Origin: Clostridiales bacterium
GTDB lineage: Bacteria > Bacillota > Clostridia > Oscillospirales > Oscillospiraceae
Assembly (NCBI GenBank): GCA_003516765.1
Contig: DPCD01000142.1
Coordinates: 5,753 to 15,313, forward strand
DNA: 9,561 nt
Reading direction: 5' to 3'
In this document: piece after piece, positions 1-6,276 of the stretch
Numbering within the stretch: position 1 is the first letter of the stretch
Layout: every line of letters begins with the position of its first letter
Translations under genes and position numbers: made by a program
Notes under the pieces: model-generated
What the model saw: the letters and a program-made list of their open reading frames with translations, nothing else
Told to the model about the DNA's origin: nothing
Database searches by the model: none

Positions 1-84
1 TGCGGCAAGGCGACCCGCGAAGCTTTCAAGGTTGAAAACGGCGCGAAGGTCCGTGTCTGCAAGAAGTGCGGCGAGACTATTTGA
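1..84 (+). CDS. rplX: 50S ribosomal protein L24, C-terminal end (partial)
   Basis: The window opens inside this gene; 27 residues and a TGA stop at 82-84 remain. L24 is an early assembly protein of the large subunit that nucleates 23S rRNA folding near the 5' domain. The visible tail has the typical bacterial L24 ending, with a CKKCG zinc-ribbon-like pair of cysteines (codons at 58-60 and 67-69) after a K-V-E-N-G-A-K-V-R-V strand. The first visible residue is also a cysteine followed by Gly-Lys, probably the end of an upstream CxxC, so the complete protein may hold a four-cysteine ribbon. Position directly before rplE is the standard spc order. The identification rests on this tail plus context; the N-terminal KOW domain lies outside the window. 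Confidence 0.88.
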   Translation, partial: CGKATREAFKVENGAKVRVCKKCGETI

Positions 85-100
85 GAGGGAGGATTGAAGA

Positions 101-640
<540 letters not shown>

Positions 641-656
641 TTGGAGGATTTGACGA

Positions 657-842
657 ATGGCTAGAAAAGCAATGATTCTCAAGCAGAAGGAAGAACCCAA
701 GTTCTCCACCCGCTACTACAACCGCTGCAAGATCTGCGGCCGTCCCCATGCTTATCTGCGTGACTACGGCGTCTGCAGAATTTGCTTCAGAGAACTCGCG
801 TACAAGGGTCAGATCCCTGGTGTCAGAAAGGCATCCTGGTAA
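657..842 (+). CDS. rpsZ: 30S ribosomal protein S14, short zinc-binding type (type Z)
   Basis: S14 is a late-assembling protein of the small-subunit head. The 61-residue product is the short form, whereas zinc-independent S14 is about 90-100 residues. It carries two CxxC pairs, C24-C27 and C40-C43, spaced as in the zinc ribbon of this paralogue. The RYYNRCKICGRPH segment and the C-terminal GQIPGVRKASW tail are hallmarks of the family. Its ATG lies 16 bases after rplE, with a GGAGG site at 643-647. In many Firmicutes a zinc-free copy exists elsewhere for use under zinc limitation; this window cannot show whether one exists here. It is unusual that the next gene is not immediately adjacent: a structured gap of 214 bases follows. 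The gene is often named rpsN (type Z). Confidence 0.96.
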   Translation: MARKAMILKQKEEPKFSTRYYNRCKICGRPHAYLRDYGVCRICFRELAYKGQIPGVRKASW

Positions 843-941
843 TCTGAAACGGTGCCGGAAGGCACAAAACTGAGACACATCGTCTCACAAACAATTTGTT
901 ATCGCCAGGGCGGCTCTGCCGCCCTCCAACGATAAAAATAA
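843..941 (+). promoter_or_regulatory. Structured intercistronic region, upstream half (three hairpins)
   Basis: No gene is visible in the gap between rpsZ and rpsH. Its first half folds on paper into three consecutive hairpins. The first has a 5-bp stem GTGCC/GGCAC (852-856 with 861-865) closed by a GGAA loop of the GNRA type. The second has a 6-bp stem TGAGAC/GTCTCA (871-876 with 882-887) with a 5-base loop. The third has an 8-bp perfect stem AGGGCGGC/GCCGCCCT (907-914 with 918-925, loop TCT) stacked inside a 6-bp outer stem TTATCG/CGATAA (899-904 with 930-935). None is followed by a T-run, so an intrinsic terminator is unlikely. They could guide mRNA folding, processing or stability, or be part of a larger leader RNA with the element that follows. 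The pairings are exact; a function is inference. Confidence 0.6.
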
Positions 942-1013
942 GGATGGCGAAAGGTCACGGTTAATTGGCGGACGTTCGTCTGCCGGATCGATTAGTCGTG
1001 ATACCTCGTCACC
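942..1013 (+). promoter_or_regulatory. Candidate S8-binding mRNA element upstream of rpsH
   Basis: A long imperfect stem joins 942-966 with 990-1013 and is capped by a 7-bp hairpin at 967-984. The central part pairs GGTCACG (953-959) with CGTGATACC (997-1005), leaving T1002 and A1003 unpaired on the 3' side and A952 unpaired on the 5' side. This is the arrangement of the S8-binding core of 16S rRNA helix 21. In E. coli numbering A595 corresponds to A952, pair A596-U644 to G953-C1005, G597-C643 to G954-C1004, U598-A640 to T955-A1001, U641 to T1002 and bulged A642 to A1003. The stem continues with G960-T965 against A991-T996 (two wobbles) and below the core with T945-G949 against C1007-A1011. 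Since the next gene encodes S8, feedback control is the natural reading. Homology to the rRNA site is inferred from one sequence. Confidence 0.6.
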
Positions 1014-1016
1014 GGA

Positions 1017-1050
1017 ACCGCTTTTTGCGGTAACTTCAAACTAGGAGGAA
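1017..1050 (+). promoter_or_regulatory. Small hairpin and ribosome binding site of rpsH
   Basis: A 5-bp hairpin ACCGC/GCGGT (1017-1021 with 1027-1031) with an all-T loop sits between the candidate S8 element and the AGGAGG Shine-Dalgarno sequence at 1043-1048, which lies 8 bases before the rpsH ATG. The Shine-Dalgarno could pair with CCTCC at 923-927 (five pairs) or, more weakly, with CCTC at 1004-1007 inside the S8-like element. Either pairing would have to compete with local stems, so a sequestration mechanism is possible but not shown. Confidence 0.5.
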
Positions 1051-1056
1051 AAACAA

Positions 1057-1455
1057 ATGCAAATCACTGATCCCGTTGCCGATATGCTGACCCGTATCCG
1101 GAATGCAAACACGGCAAAACATGAGTCTGTGGATGTTCCTGCTTCCAACCTGAAGAAGGCAATCGCACAGATCCTGCTCGACGAAGGCTACATCAAGTCC
1201 TTCGAGGTCGTTGAAGACGGTACCCAGGGTATCATCCGCATCCAGCTGAAGTATCTCGCTGGCAAGGAAAAGGTCATCAGCGGTCTTCGCAGAGTCTCCA
1301 AGCCCGGTCTGCGCGTTTACGCCGGTGCTGACGAGCTGCCCAGAGTCCTCAAGGGTCTCGGCATTGCAATTATTTCCACGTCCAAGGGCGTCATGACCGA
1401 CAAGAAGGCTCGCGCGAACCATGTCGGCGGCGAAGTCCTGGCATTCGTATGGTAA
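1057..1455 (+). CDS. rpsH: 30S ribosomal protein S8
   Basis: S8 is a primary rRNA-binding protein of the small-subunit platform that recognises helix 21 of 16S rRNA. In E. coli it also represses the spc operon by binding a mimic of that site in mRNA. The 132 residues match the family length. The N-terminal half has the ITDPVADMLTRIRNA helix with its DMLTRIRNA signature, followed by the PASNLKKAIAQIL helix. The C-terminal rRNA-binding half contains GLGIAIISTSKGVMTDKKA, including the STSKGVMTD loop that contacts RNA, and ends with GGEVLAFVW. The ATG at 1057 has AGGAGG 8 bases upstream. It follows a structured non-coding gap of 214 bases rather than the usual short spacer, and that gap carries a candidate S8 site, so autogenous control is plausible. 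Confidence 0.97.
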   Translation: MQITDPVADMLTRIRNANTAKHESVDVPASNLKKAIAQILLDEGYIKSFEVVEDGTQGIIRIQLKYLAGKEKVISGLRRVSKPGLRVYAGADELPRVLKGLGIAIISTSKGVMTDKKARANHVGGEVLAFVW

Positions 1456-1470
1456 GGAGGGTATTGAACG

Positions 1471-2016
1471 ATGTCTAGAATTGGTAGAATGCCCGTTACC
1501 ATCCCCGCAGGCGTTGAGGTTTCCGTTGCGGAGCCGAACGTTGTGACCGTCAAGGGTCCGAAGGGCACGCTGACCCAGACGATGCGTCCCGAAATGATCA
1601 TCAAGGTTGAAGATGGCGTCATTCATGTTGGTCGTCCGTCCGAAGACAAGCTTCACAAGAGCCTGCACGGTCTGACCCGCAGCCTGATCCATGACATGGT
1701 TGTCGGCGTGACCGAGGGCTTCAAGAAAGAGCTCGACATCAACGGCGTCGGCTACAGAGCCAGCAAGGAAGGCAACAAGCTCGTCATGAACCTTGGTTAT
1801 TCCCACCTTGTGACCATGGAAGAGATCGACGGCATCACCGTCGAGGTTCCGGCTCCCAACAAGGTGATCGTCCATGGCATTGACAAGCAGAAGGTCGGTC
1901 AGTTTGCCGCCAACGTCAGAGCCAAGAGACCGCCTGAGCCTTATAAGGGCAAGGGTATCAAGTATACGACTGAGGTCATTCGCCATAAAGAAGGCAAGGC
2001 CGGCGGTAAGAAATAA
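1471..2016 (+). CDS. rplF: 50S ribosomal protein L6
   Basis: L6 binds 23S rRNA near the sarcin-ricin loop and the factor-binding region of the large subunit. The 181 residues match the usual length and the duplicated L6 fold. The N-terminal repeat begins MSRIGRMPVTIPAGVEV and includes the VTVKGPKGTL strand. The second repeat begins around residue 90 with GVGYRAS and MNLGYSHLV, and holds the family signature near the C-terminus: ANVRAKRPPEPYKGKGIKY at about 150-168, then a Lys/Gly-rich tail. The ATG is placed by an excellent TAAGGAGG site (1453-1460) that overlaps the rpsH stop codon, giving a 15-base junction and likely translational coupling with S8. Confidence 0.97.
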   Translation: MSRIGRMPVTIPAGVEVSVAEPNVVTVKGPKGTLTQTMRPEMIIKVEDGVIHVGRPSEDKLHKSLHGLTRSLIHDMVVGVTEGFKKELDINGVGYRASKEGNKLVMNLGYSHLVTMEEIDGITVEVPAPNKVIVHGIDKQKVGQFAANVRAKRPPEPYKGKGIKYTTEVIRHKEGKAGGKK

Positions 2017-2033
2017 TTAGGAGGTGTGCCATA

Positions 2034-2393
2034 ATGGTTAAAACGTTTGATAAAAATGCACAGCGCATGAAGCGCCACACCAGAGTGCGCGGCAAGATCT
2101 CCGGCACGCCCGAAAGACCTCGCCTGAATGTCTATCGCAGCAATGCGAACATCTACGCACAGGTCATTGACGACGTCAATGGCGTCACGCTGGTTTCCGC
2201 ATCCACTCTTGACAAGGAATTCGAAGGCGCTACCGGCAACAAGGAAGCTGCCCGCAAGGTCGGCAAGCTGGTTGCAGAGCGCGCCAAGGCAAAGGGCATC
2301 GACACTGTCGTGTTCGACCGCGGTGGTTATATCTATCATGGTCGTGTGGCAGAGCTTGCTGAGGGCGCCCGTGAAGGCGGCCTGGAATTCTAA
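2034..2393 (+). CDS. rplR: 50S ribosomal protein L18
   Basis: L18 binds 5S rRNA together with L5 and L25-type proteins and anchors it in the central protuberance. At 119 residues it is standard length. The basic N-terminus (KNAQRMKRHTRVRGKISG) is followed by the TPERPRLNVYRSNANIYAQVIDD strand segment. The C-terminus carries the signature FDRGGYIYHGRVAELAEGARE followed by GGLEF at the end. The start is fixed by TAGGAGGTG at 2018-2026, just after the rplF stop at 2014-2016. Confidence 0.97.
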   Translation: MVKTFDKNAQRMKRHTRVRGKISGTPERPRLNVYRSNANIYAQVIDDVNGVTLVSASTLDKEFEGATGNKEAARKVGKLVAERAKAKGIDTVVFDRGGYIYHGRVAELAEGAREGGLEF

Positions 2394-2410
2394 TCGGAGG
2401 AGGATGAACA

Positions 2411-2929
2411 ATGGCTTACAATAGAGACAGAGCACCGAAGAAAGACAACGCTCCCGAGTTTATCGAGAAGGTTGTTTACCTCAACCGTGTTTCCAAAACC
2501 GTCAAGGGCGGCCGTGTTATGAAGTTCTCCGCTCTGGTTGTTGTCGGCGACGGCAAGGGCACCGTGGGCTACGGCTTGGGCAAGGCTGCCGAAGTTTCCG
2601 AAGCAATCCTGAAGGGCATTGCCGACGCGAAGAAGAACATGGTCAAGGTTACCCTCGAGGGTACCACCATTCCCCATGACGTCATCGGCGAGTTCGGCGC
2701 AGGTCGCGTCATGCTCAAGCCCGCACCCGAAGGCACCGGCATCATCGCCGGCGGCGCTGTTCGTGCGGTCATGGAAGCAGCCGGTATTTCCAACATTCGT
2801 GCAAAGTGCCTGCGCTCCAACAACCCCCAGAACGTGGTCAAGGCAACGATGCAGGGTCTGATGAGCCTGCGCGACGCAGCGGCTGTCGCTCGCATCCGGG
2901 GCAAGAGCGTAGAAGAAATTGTCGGTTAA
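2411..2929 (+). CDS. rpsE: 30S ribosomal protein S5
   Basis: S5 lies at the mRNA entry side of the small subunit and affects decoding accuracy and mRNA unwinding. The 172 residues include the N-terminal double-stranded-RNA-binding fold (about residues 17-82), with VVYLNRVSKTVKGGRVMKF and the VVGDGKGTVGYGLGKA loop. The second domain carries the IPHDVIGEFGAGRVMLKPA and GTGIIAGGAVRAVMEAAGI segments. The N-terminal loop where spectinomycin-resistance changes map in other bacteria (the K-T-V-K-G-G region) looks wild type. GGAGGAGG at 2396-2403 precedes the ATG by 7 bases. An ATG at 2404 is out of frame and is not the start. Confidence 0.97.
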   Translation: MAYNRDRAPKKDNAPEFIEKVVYLNRVSKTVKGGRVMKFSALVVVGDGKGTVGYGLGKAAEVSEAILKGIADAKKNMVKVTLEGTTIPHDVIGEFGAGRVMLKPAPEGTGIIAGGAVRAVMEAAGISNIRAKCLRSNNPQNVVKATMQGLMSLRDAAAVARIRGKSVEEIVG

Positions 2930-2942
2930 GGAGGACTCTGAA

Positions 2943-3125
2943 ATGGCAAATCTGAGAATCAAGCTTGTCAAGAGCCTCAACGGCCGTCTTGAAAAGCACA
3001 TTGCGACTGCGCATTCCCTCGGTCTGCGCAAGATCGGTCAGGAAACCGTTCAGCCTGACAACACCCAGACCCGCGGTAAGATCGCAAAGATCGGCTACCT
3101 GCTTCAGGTCACGGAAGAACAGTAA
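2943..3125 (+). CDS. rpmD: 50S ribosomal protein L30
   Basis: L30 is a small protein of the large-subunit surface. The 60-residue product starting at 2943 matches the bacterial family. It begins M-A-N-L-R-I-K-L-V-K-S, has GRLEKHIATAHSLGLRKIG with the conserved SLGLRK turn, and VQPDNTQTRGKIAKIGYLL near the end. The frame is open upstream to a possible start at 2919, but that would add eight residues foreign to L30 and overlap the end of rpsE. The AAGGAGG at 2928-2934, 8 bases before ATG 2943, settles the start. The Shine-Dalgarno overlaps the rpsE stop codon, so the two genes are probably translationally coupled. Confidence 0.96.
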   Translation: MANLRIKLVKSLNGRLEKHIATAHSLGLRKIGQETVQPDNTQTRGKIAKIGYLLQVTEEQ

Positions 3126-3138
3126 GGAGGACAAGTAG

Positions 3139-3579
3139 ATGAATTTACACGAACTTGCTCCGGTTATGGGTTCCACCCATGTCAATAAGCGCAAGGGCCG
3201 CGGCTCGGCAACGGGCAACGGCAAGACGGCAGGCCGCGGACACAAGGGTCAGAAGGCCCGTTCGGGCGGCAAGCTCCGCATCGGCTTTGAAGGCGGTCAG
3301 ATGCCTCTGGCACGCCGCATCCCGAAGCGCGGCTTCAACAACATCTTCGCGAAGCCTCTGACGGCTGTGAACGTTGCGGTTCTCAACCAGTTCGAAGACG
3401 GTGCGGTCGTCGACTCCGCCGCTCTGATCGCCAAGGGCATCCTGCAGGACTGCAAGTATGGTCTGAAGGTTCTCGGCAACGGTAATGTGACGAAGAACGT
3501 CACGGTGAAGGCTGCTGCTTTCTCCGAGTCTGCCAAGGAAAAAATCGAAAAGGCAGGCGGAAAGGCCGAGGTGGTGTAA
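3139..3579 (+). CDS. rplO: 50S ribosomal protein L15
   Basis: L15 is a late-assembly large-subunit protein with a long basic extension that penetrates 23S rRNA. The 146 residues have the usual organisation. The N-terminal extension is Gly/Lys/Arg-rich (residues about 15-50, with RKGRGSATGNGKTAGRGHKGQKARSGG split by glycine turns), followed by GFEGGQMPLARRIPKRGF. A globular C-terminal domain contains the GLKVLGNGNVTKNVTVKAAAFSESAKEKIEKAGG region typical of L15. TAAGGAGG at 3123-3130 overlaps the rpmD stop. Its own 3' end contains the ribosome binding site for secY, and its TAA stop abuts the secY GTG. Confidence 0.97.
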   Translation: MNLHELAPVMGSTHVNKRKGRGSATGNGKTAGRGHKGQKARSGGKLRIGFEGGQMPLARRIPKRGFNNIFAKPLTAVNVAVLNQFEDGAVVDSAALIAKGILQDCKYGLKVLGNGNVTKNVTVKAAAFSESAKEKIEKAGGKAEVV

Positions 3580-3582
3580 GTG
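3568..3582 (+). promoter_or_regulatory. secY ribosome binding site inside rplO, and GTG start
   Basis: GAGGTG at 3568-3573 matches the anti-Shine-Dalgarno sequence and lies within the last codons of rplO, 6 bases before a GTG start at 3580-3582. The GTG directly follows the rplO TAA (3577-3579) with no gap. Placement inside the upstream coding region implies that secY translation depends on ribosomes finishing rplO. Confidence 0.8.
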
Positions 3583-4866
3583 TTTACTACACTCCGTAAC
3601 GCCTGGAAAATTCCCGAGCTTCGCAAAAAGATCATCTTCACGCTGATCGTGATGCTGATCTATCGGCTTGGCAACTGCGTCCCCGTTCCCTATGTCAACG
3701 TTGTTGCGCTGAACAACTACTTCACGCAGCAGCTGGCAAACACCGTTCTCGGTCTTTACAATGCGATGTCGGGCTCTGCATTCTCGCAGGCTACCGTGTT
3801 TGCACTCGGTATTCAGCCCTACATCAACGCCTCCATTATCATCGAGCTTCTGACCATCGCGATTCCGGCTCTGGAACGCCTGGCAAAGGAAGACGGTGAG
3901 GAAGGTCGCAAGAAGATCCAGAACATCACCCGTTACACGACCATCGGTCTGGGCTTGCTCATGGGCTTTGCATATTATGTGATGCTCAAGAACTACAGTC
4001 TGCTCGACAAGACCGGCTTTGTCTACGGTCTTGTGATCGTCCTGACCTTTACGGCAGGCGCGTCCTTCCTGATGTGGATGGGCGAGCAGATCAACGAGTT
4101 CGGCATCGGCAACGGCATCTCGATGATCCTCTTTGCCGGTATCGTCTCCCGGATTCCGCAGCAGCTCAGCACGATGATTTCCTCGATCGCAAGCGGCTCG
4201 CTCAAGTGGTACACCGCGCTTCTGCTGATTGTCGGCATTCTGGCAATCATGATCTTCATCGTGTTCATCACGAATTCCGAGCGCAGAATTCCCGTGCAGT
4301 ACGCAAAGCGTGTCGTCGGTCGGAAAATGTATGGTGGTCAGTCTACGCATCTGCCCATCAAGGTCAATATGTCCGGCGTCCTGCCTGTCATCTTCGCACA
4401 GTCCATCGCTTCTCTGCCCGCAACGATCATTGCGTTCACCGGCACGAGCAGCACCGGCTTCTGGGCGTGGATGAACAAGTACGTCTTCGATAGCAAGAGT
4501 GCAATCTATCTGGTGTGCTACTTCCTGCTGATCATTGCGTTCAGCTACTTCTATTCCACCATCCAGTTTAACCCGATCGAAATCGCCAACAATCTCAAGA
4601 AGAACGGCGGCTTCATCCCCGGCTTCCGTCCGGGCAAGCCCACGGCTGATTTCATTCTGAAGGTTATCAACAAGATTACGCTCTTTGGCGCTCTGTATCT
4701 TGCAATCGTGGCAATCATGCCGATTCTCGTCGGCATCATCATCGGCAACTCGACCCTCGGCATCGGCGGCACGTCTGTCATCATCGTTGTTGGTGTGGCA
4801 CTCGAAACCGTCAAGGCAATGGAAGCACAGATGCTGATGCGCCACTACAAAGGCTTCCTGGAGTAA
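3580..4866 (+). CDS. secY: Preprotein translocase subunit SecY
   Basis: SecY is the membrane channel of the general secretion pathway, working with SecE, SecG and SecA and receiving ribosomes or preproteins at the cytoplasmic side. The 428 residues fit a ten-helix Firmicutes SecY. Hydrophobic segments lie near residues 17-36, 70-97, 117-135, 147-168, 176-192, 212-231, 263-284, 308-328, 366-387 and 393-411. The second segment shows the GIQPYINASIIIELL motif. The third cytoplasmic loop has SERRIPVQYAKR, with GGQSTHLPIKVN following. The fifth cytoplasmic loop has GGFIPGFRPGKPT, containing the arginine (R350) that contacts SecA or ribosomes. The C-terminus ends RHYKGFLE. Translation begins at GTG with no spacer after rplO, the usual position at the end of the spc block. 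Confidence 0.98.
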   Translation: MFTTLRNAWKIPELRKKIIFTLIVMLIYRLGNCVPVPYVNVVALNNYFTQQLANTVLGLYNAMSGSAFSQATVFALGIQPYINASIIIELLTIAIPALERLAKEDGEEGRKKIQNITRYTTIGLGLLMGFAYYVMLKNYSLLDKTGFVYGLVIVLTFTAGASFLMWMGEQINEFGIGNGISMILFAGIVSRIPQQLSTMISSIASGSLKWYTALLLIVGILAIMIFIVFITNSERRIPVQYAKRVVGRKMYGGQSTHLPIKVNMSGVLPVIFAQSIASLPATIIAFTGTSSTGFWAWMNKYVFDSKSAIYLVCYFLLIIAFSYFYSTIQFNPIEIANNLKKNGGFIPGFRPGKPTADFILKVINKITLFGALYLAIVAIMPILVGIIIGNSTLGIGGTSVIIVVGVALETVKAMEAQMLMRHYKGFLE

Positions 4867-4881
4867 GCCGGAGGGATCGAA

Positions 4882-5514
4882 ATGAAACTGATTCTTTTAG
4901 GTGCTCCGGGAGCCGGGAAGGGTACGCAGGCTGAAATCATCAGCGAAAAGCTGCATATCCCGACCATTTCCACTGGCAACATTCTTCGTGAAGCGATCAA
5001 AAACGGCACCGAAACCGGTCTGAAAGCGAAGAGCTTTATGGACGCGGGCAAGCTCGTACCGGACGATGTGATCATCGGCATCGTCTCCGAGCGTGTGGCG
5101 CAGCCTGATTGCGCGAACGGCTTCATCCTCGACGGCGTGCCTCGCACGCTGCCGCAGGCCGAGGCGCTGGAAGCGGCAGGTATCCATTTTGATCGCGTGG
5201 TTTCCATCGAGATCGAAGACGCTGTGATTGAAGCGCGTATGACCGGTCGCCGCGTCTGCGGCAGCTGCGGCGCCAGCTTCCACCTCACAGCACATCCGCC
5301 CAAGGTCGAAGGCGTCTGCGACGTCTGCGGCAAGGAGCTGATCGTCCGCAAGGATGATGCGCCCGAAACCGTCAAGAACCGCCTCAAGGTCTTCCATGCG
5401 GAGACGGAGCCTCTCAAGGACTTCTATGAGAAGCTCGGCGTTCTGAAGCTGGTCGAAGGCAATCAGCCGATTGAAGCAGCAACCAGAGACATTCTGGCGG
5501 CTCTGGGTGTATAA
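4882..5514 (+). CDS. adk: Adenylate kinase, zinc-lid type
   Basis: This cytoplasmic enzyme interconverts ATP plus AMP with two ADP and sets the adenylate energy charge. The 210 residues include the P-loop GAPGAGKGTQ (7-16), the AMP-binding T-G-N-I-L-R-E segment (31-37), and the DGxPR segment at 84-88 with R88. The lid domain (about 124-161) is the long Gram-positive form, with cysteines C126-C129 and C146-C149 arranged as a four-cysteine structural zinc site. R119 and R123-R124 flank the lid, and R168 lies in the NRL helix. One small oddity is DGVPRT where most family members have DGFPRT. It lies 15 bases after secY with GGAGGG at 4870-4875, and is followed by map after 2 bases, a classic Firmicutes arrangement. 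Confidence 0.97.
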   Translation: MKLILLGAPGAGKGTQAEIISEKLHIPTISTGNILREAIKNGTETGLKAKSFMDAGKLVPDDVIIGIVSERVAQPDCANGFILDGVPRTLPQAEALEAAGIHFDRVVSIEIEDAVIEARMTGRRVCGSCGASFHLTAHPPKVEGVCDVCGKELIVRKDDAPETVKNRLKVFHAETEPLKDFYEKLGVLKLVEGNQPIEAATRDILAALGV

Positions 5515-5516
5515 CT

Positions 5517-6272
5517 ATGATTCCAGTCAAAAATGAGCGCGAGATAGAGGTTATGCGCCGGGCCTGTAAAATTACCGCGGCAGCGCGTGCTTTGGCAGGC
5601 GAAATGGTAAGGCCGGGCGTCACAACCAAACAGATCGACAAGGCGGTACACGATTACATCGTGTCGCAGGGCGCAAAGCCAACCTTCCTGCACTACGGAG
5701 GGTTCCCCGCAAGCGTCTGCATCTCCGTCAACGAAGTGGTCATCCATGGGATCCCGGGCAACCGGGTTCTCAAGGAGGGCGACATCGTCTCGATAGATGT
5801 GGGCGCGCAGTGGGGCGGTTTTACTGGTGACTGCGCCGCAACCTTTGCCTGCGGAAAAATTTCAGAGCAGGCACAAAAGCTCATTACGGTAACAGAACAG
5901 AGCTTCTACGAGGGTATCAAATTTGCACGTCAGGGATACCGGATCTCCGACATCGGTCACGCCGTACAGACATACGTGGAAAGCCAGGGCTTTGGCGTTG
6001 TCCGCGCGTTTGTCGGTCACGGTGTGGGCGAGCATCTGCACGAAGAACCGGAAGTCCCCAATTTTGGCGCCCCCGGCAGAGGTCCGCGCATGGTCAAAGG
6101 CATGACCCTGGCAGTCGAGCCGATGGTCACGGAAGGCACGTACGAGGTACGGGTCCTGAAGGACAAATGGACGACTGTAACTGCCGATGGCAAGCTCGCG
6201 GCTCACTACGAAAACTCGATTCTGATTACCGACGGCGAGCCGGAAATTCTCACCGTTACAGAGGGGCTTTGA
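5517..6272 (+). CDS. map: Methionine aminopeptidase, type I
   Basis: This metalloenzyme removes the initiator methionine from nascent proteins whose second residue is small. The 251 residues are a bare type Ia enzyme without an N-terminal extension. All five dinuclear-metal ligands are in place: D94, D105, H168, E201 and E232. So are the substrate-contacting histidines H77 (in VVIHGIP) and H175. The GHGVGEHLHEEP and GMTLAVEPM motifs are intact. The segment after the second Asp reads GDCAATF rather than the more usual GDxxRTF, a change outside the metal ligands. The start lies only 2 bases after the adk stop and has no strong Shine-Dalgarno, so reinitiation by ribosomes finishing adk is likely. 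Codon use is slightly less ribosomal-like than that of the neighbours, as expected for a housekeeping enzyme. Confidence 0.97.
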   Translation: MIPVKNEREIEVMRRACKITAAARALAGEMVRPGVTTKQIDKAVHDYIVSQGAKPTFLHYGGFPASVCISVNEVVIHGIPGNRVLKEGDIVSIDVGAQWGGFTGDCAATFACGKISEQAQKLITVTEQSFYEGIKFARQGYRISDIGHAVQTYVESQGFGVVRAFVGHGVGEHLHEEPEVPNFGAPGRGPRMVKGMTLAVEPMVTEGTYEVRVLKDKWTTVTADGKLAAHYENSILITDGEPEILTVTEGL

Positions 6273-6276
6273 AAAC

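Noticed and set aside
650..680. TTGACG near the start of rpsZ as a -35 box of an internal promoter
   Set aside because: No acceptable -10 box at 16-18 bases spacing, and the location is inside a tightly packed cotranscribed junction.
899..940. Strong GC hairpin as an intrinsic terminator between rpsZ and rpsH
   Set aside because: It is followed by GATAAAAATAAGG on the + strand, not a T-run, and the reverse strand also lacks a T-run after the stem.
944..964. A six-residue reading frame M-A-K-G-H-G inside the rpsZ-rpsH gap, with AAGG just upstream
   Set aside because: The AAGG is only a base or two from the ATG, too close to act as a ribosome binding site, and the frame lies within the S8-like stem. 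Its bases are better explained by RNA pairing.
2919..2942. An eight-residue N-terminal extension of L30 starting at 2919
   Set aside because: It overlaps rpsE, has no ribosome binding site and is foreign to the L30 family. The AAGGAGG before 2943 fits the standard start.
3145..4845. A 566-codon open frame on the - strand opposite rplO and secY, and a similar 316-codon one opposite rpsH-rplF (1036-1986)
   Set aside because: They mirror highly codon-biased genes, are rich in His/Asp/Asn in no domain-like pattern, have no ribosome binding sites and match no family I recognise. They are antisense shadows.
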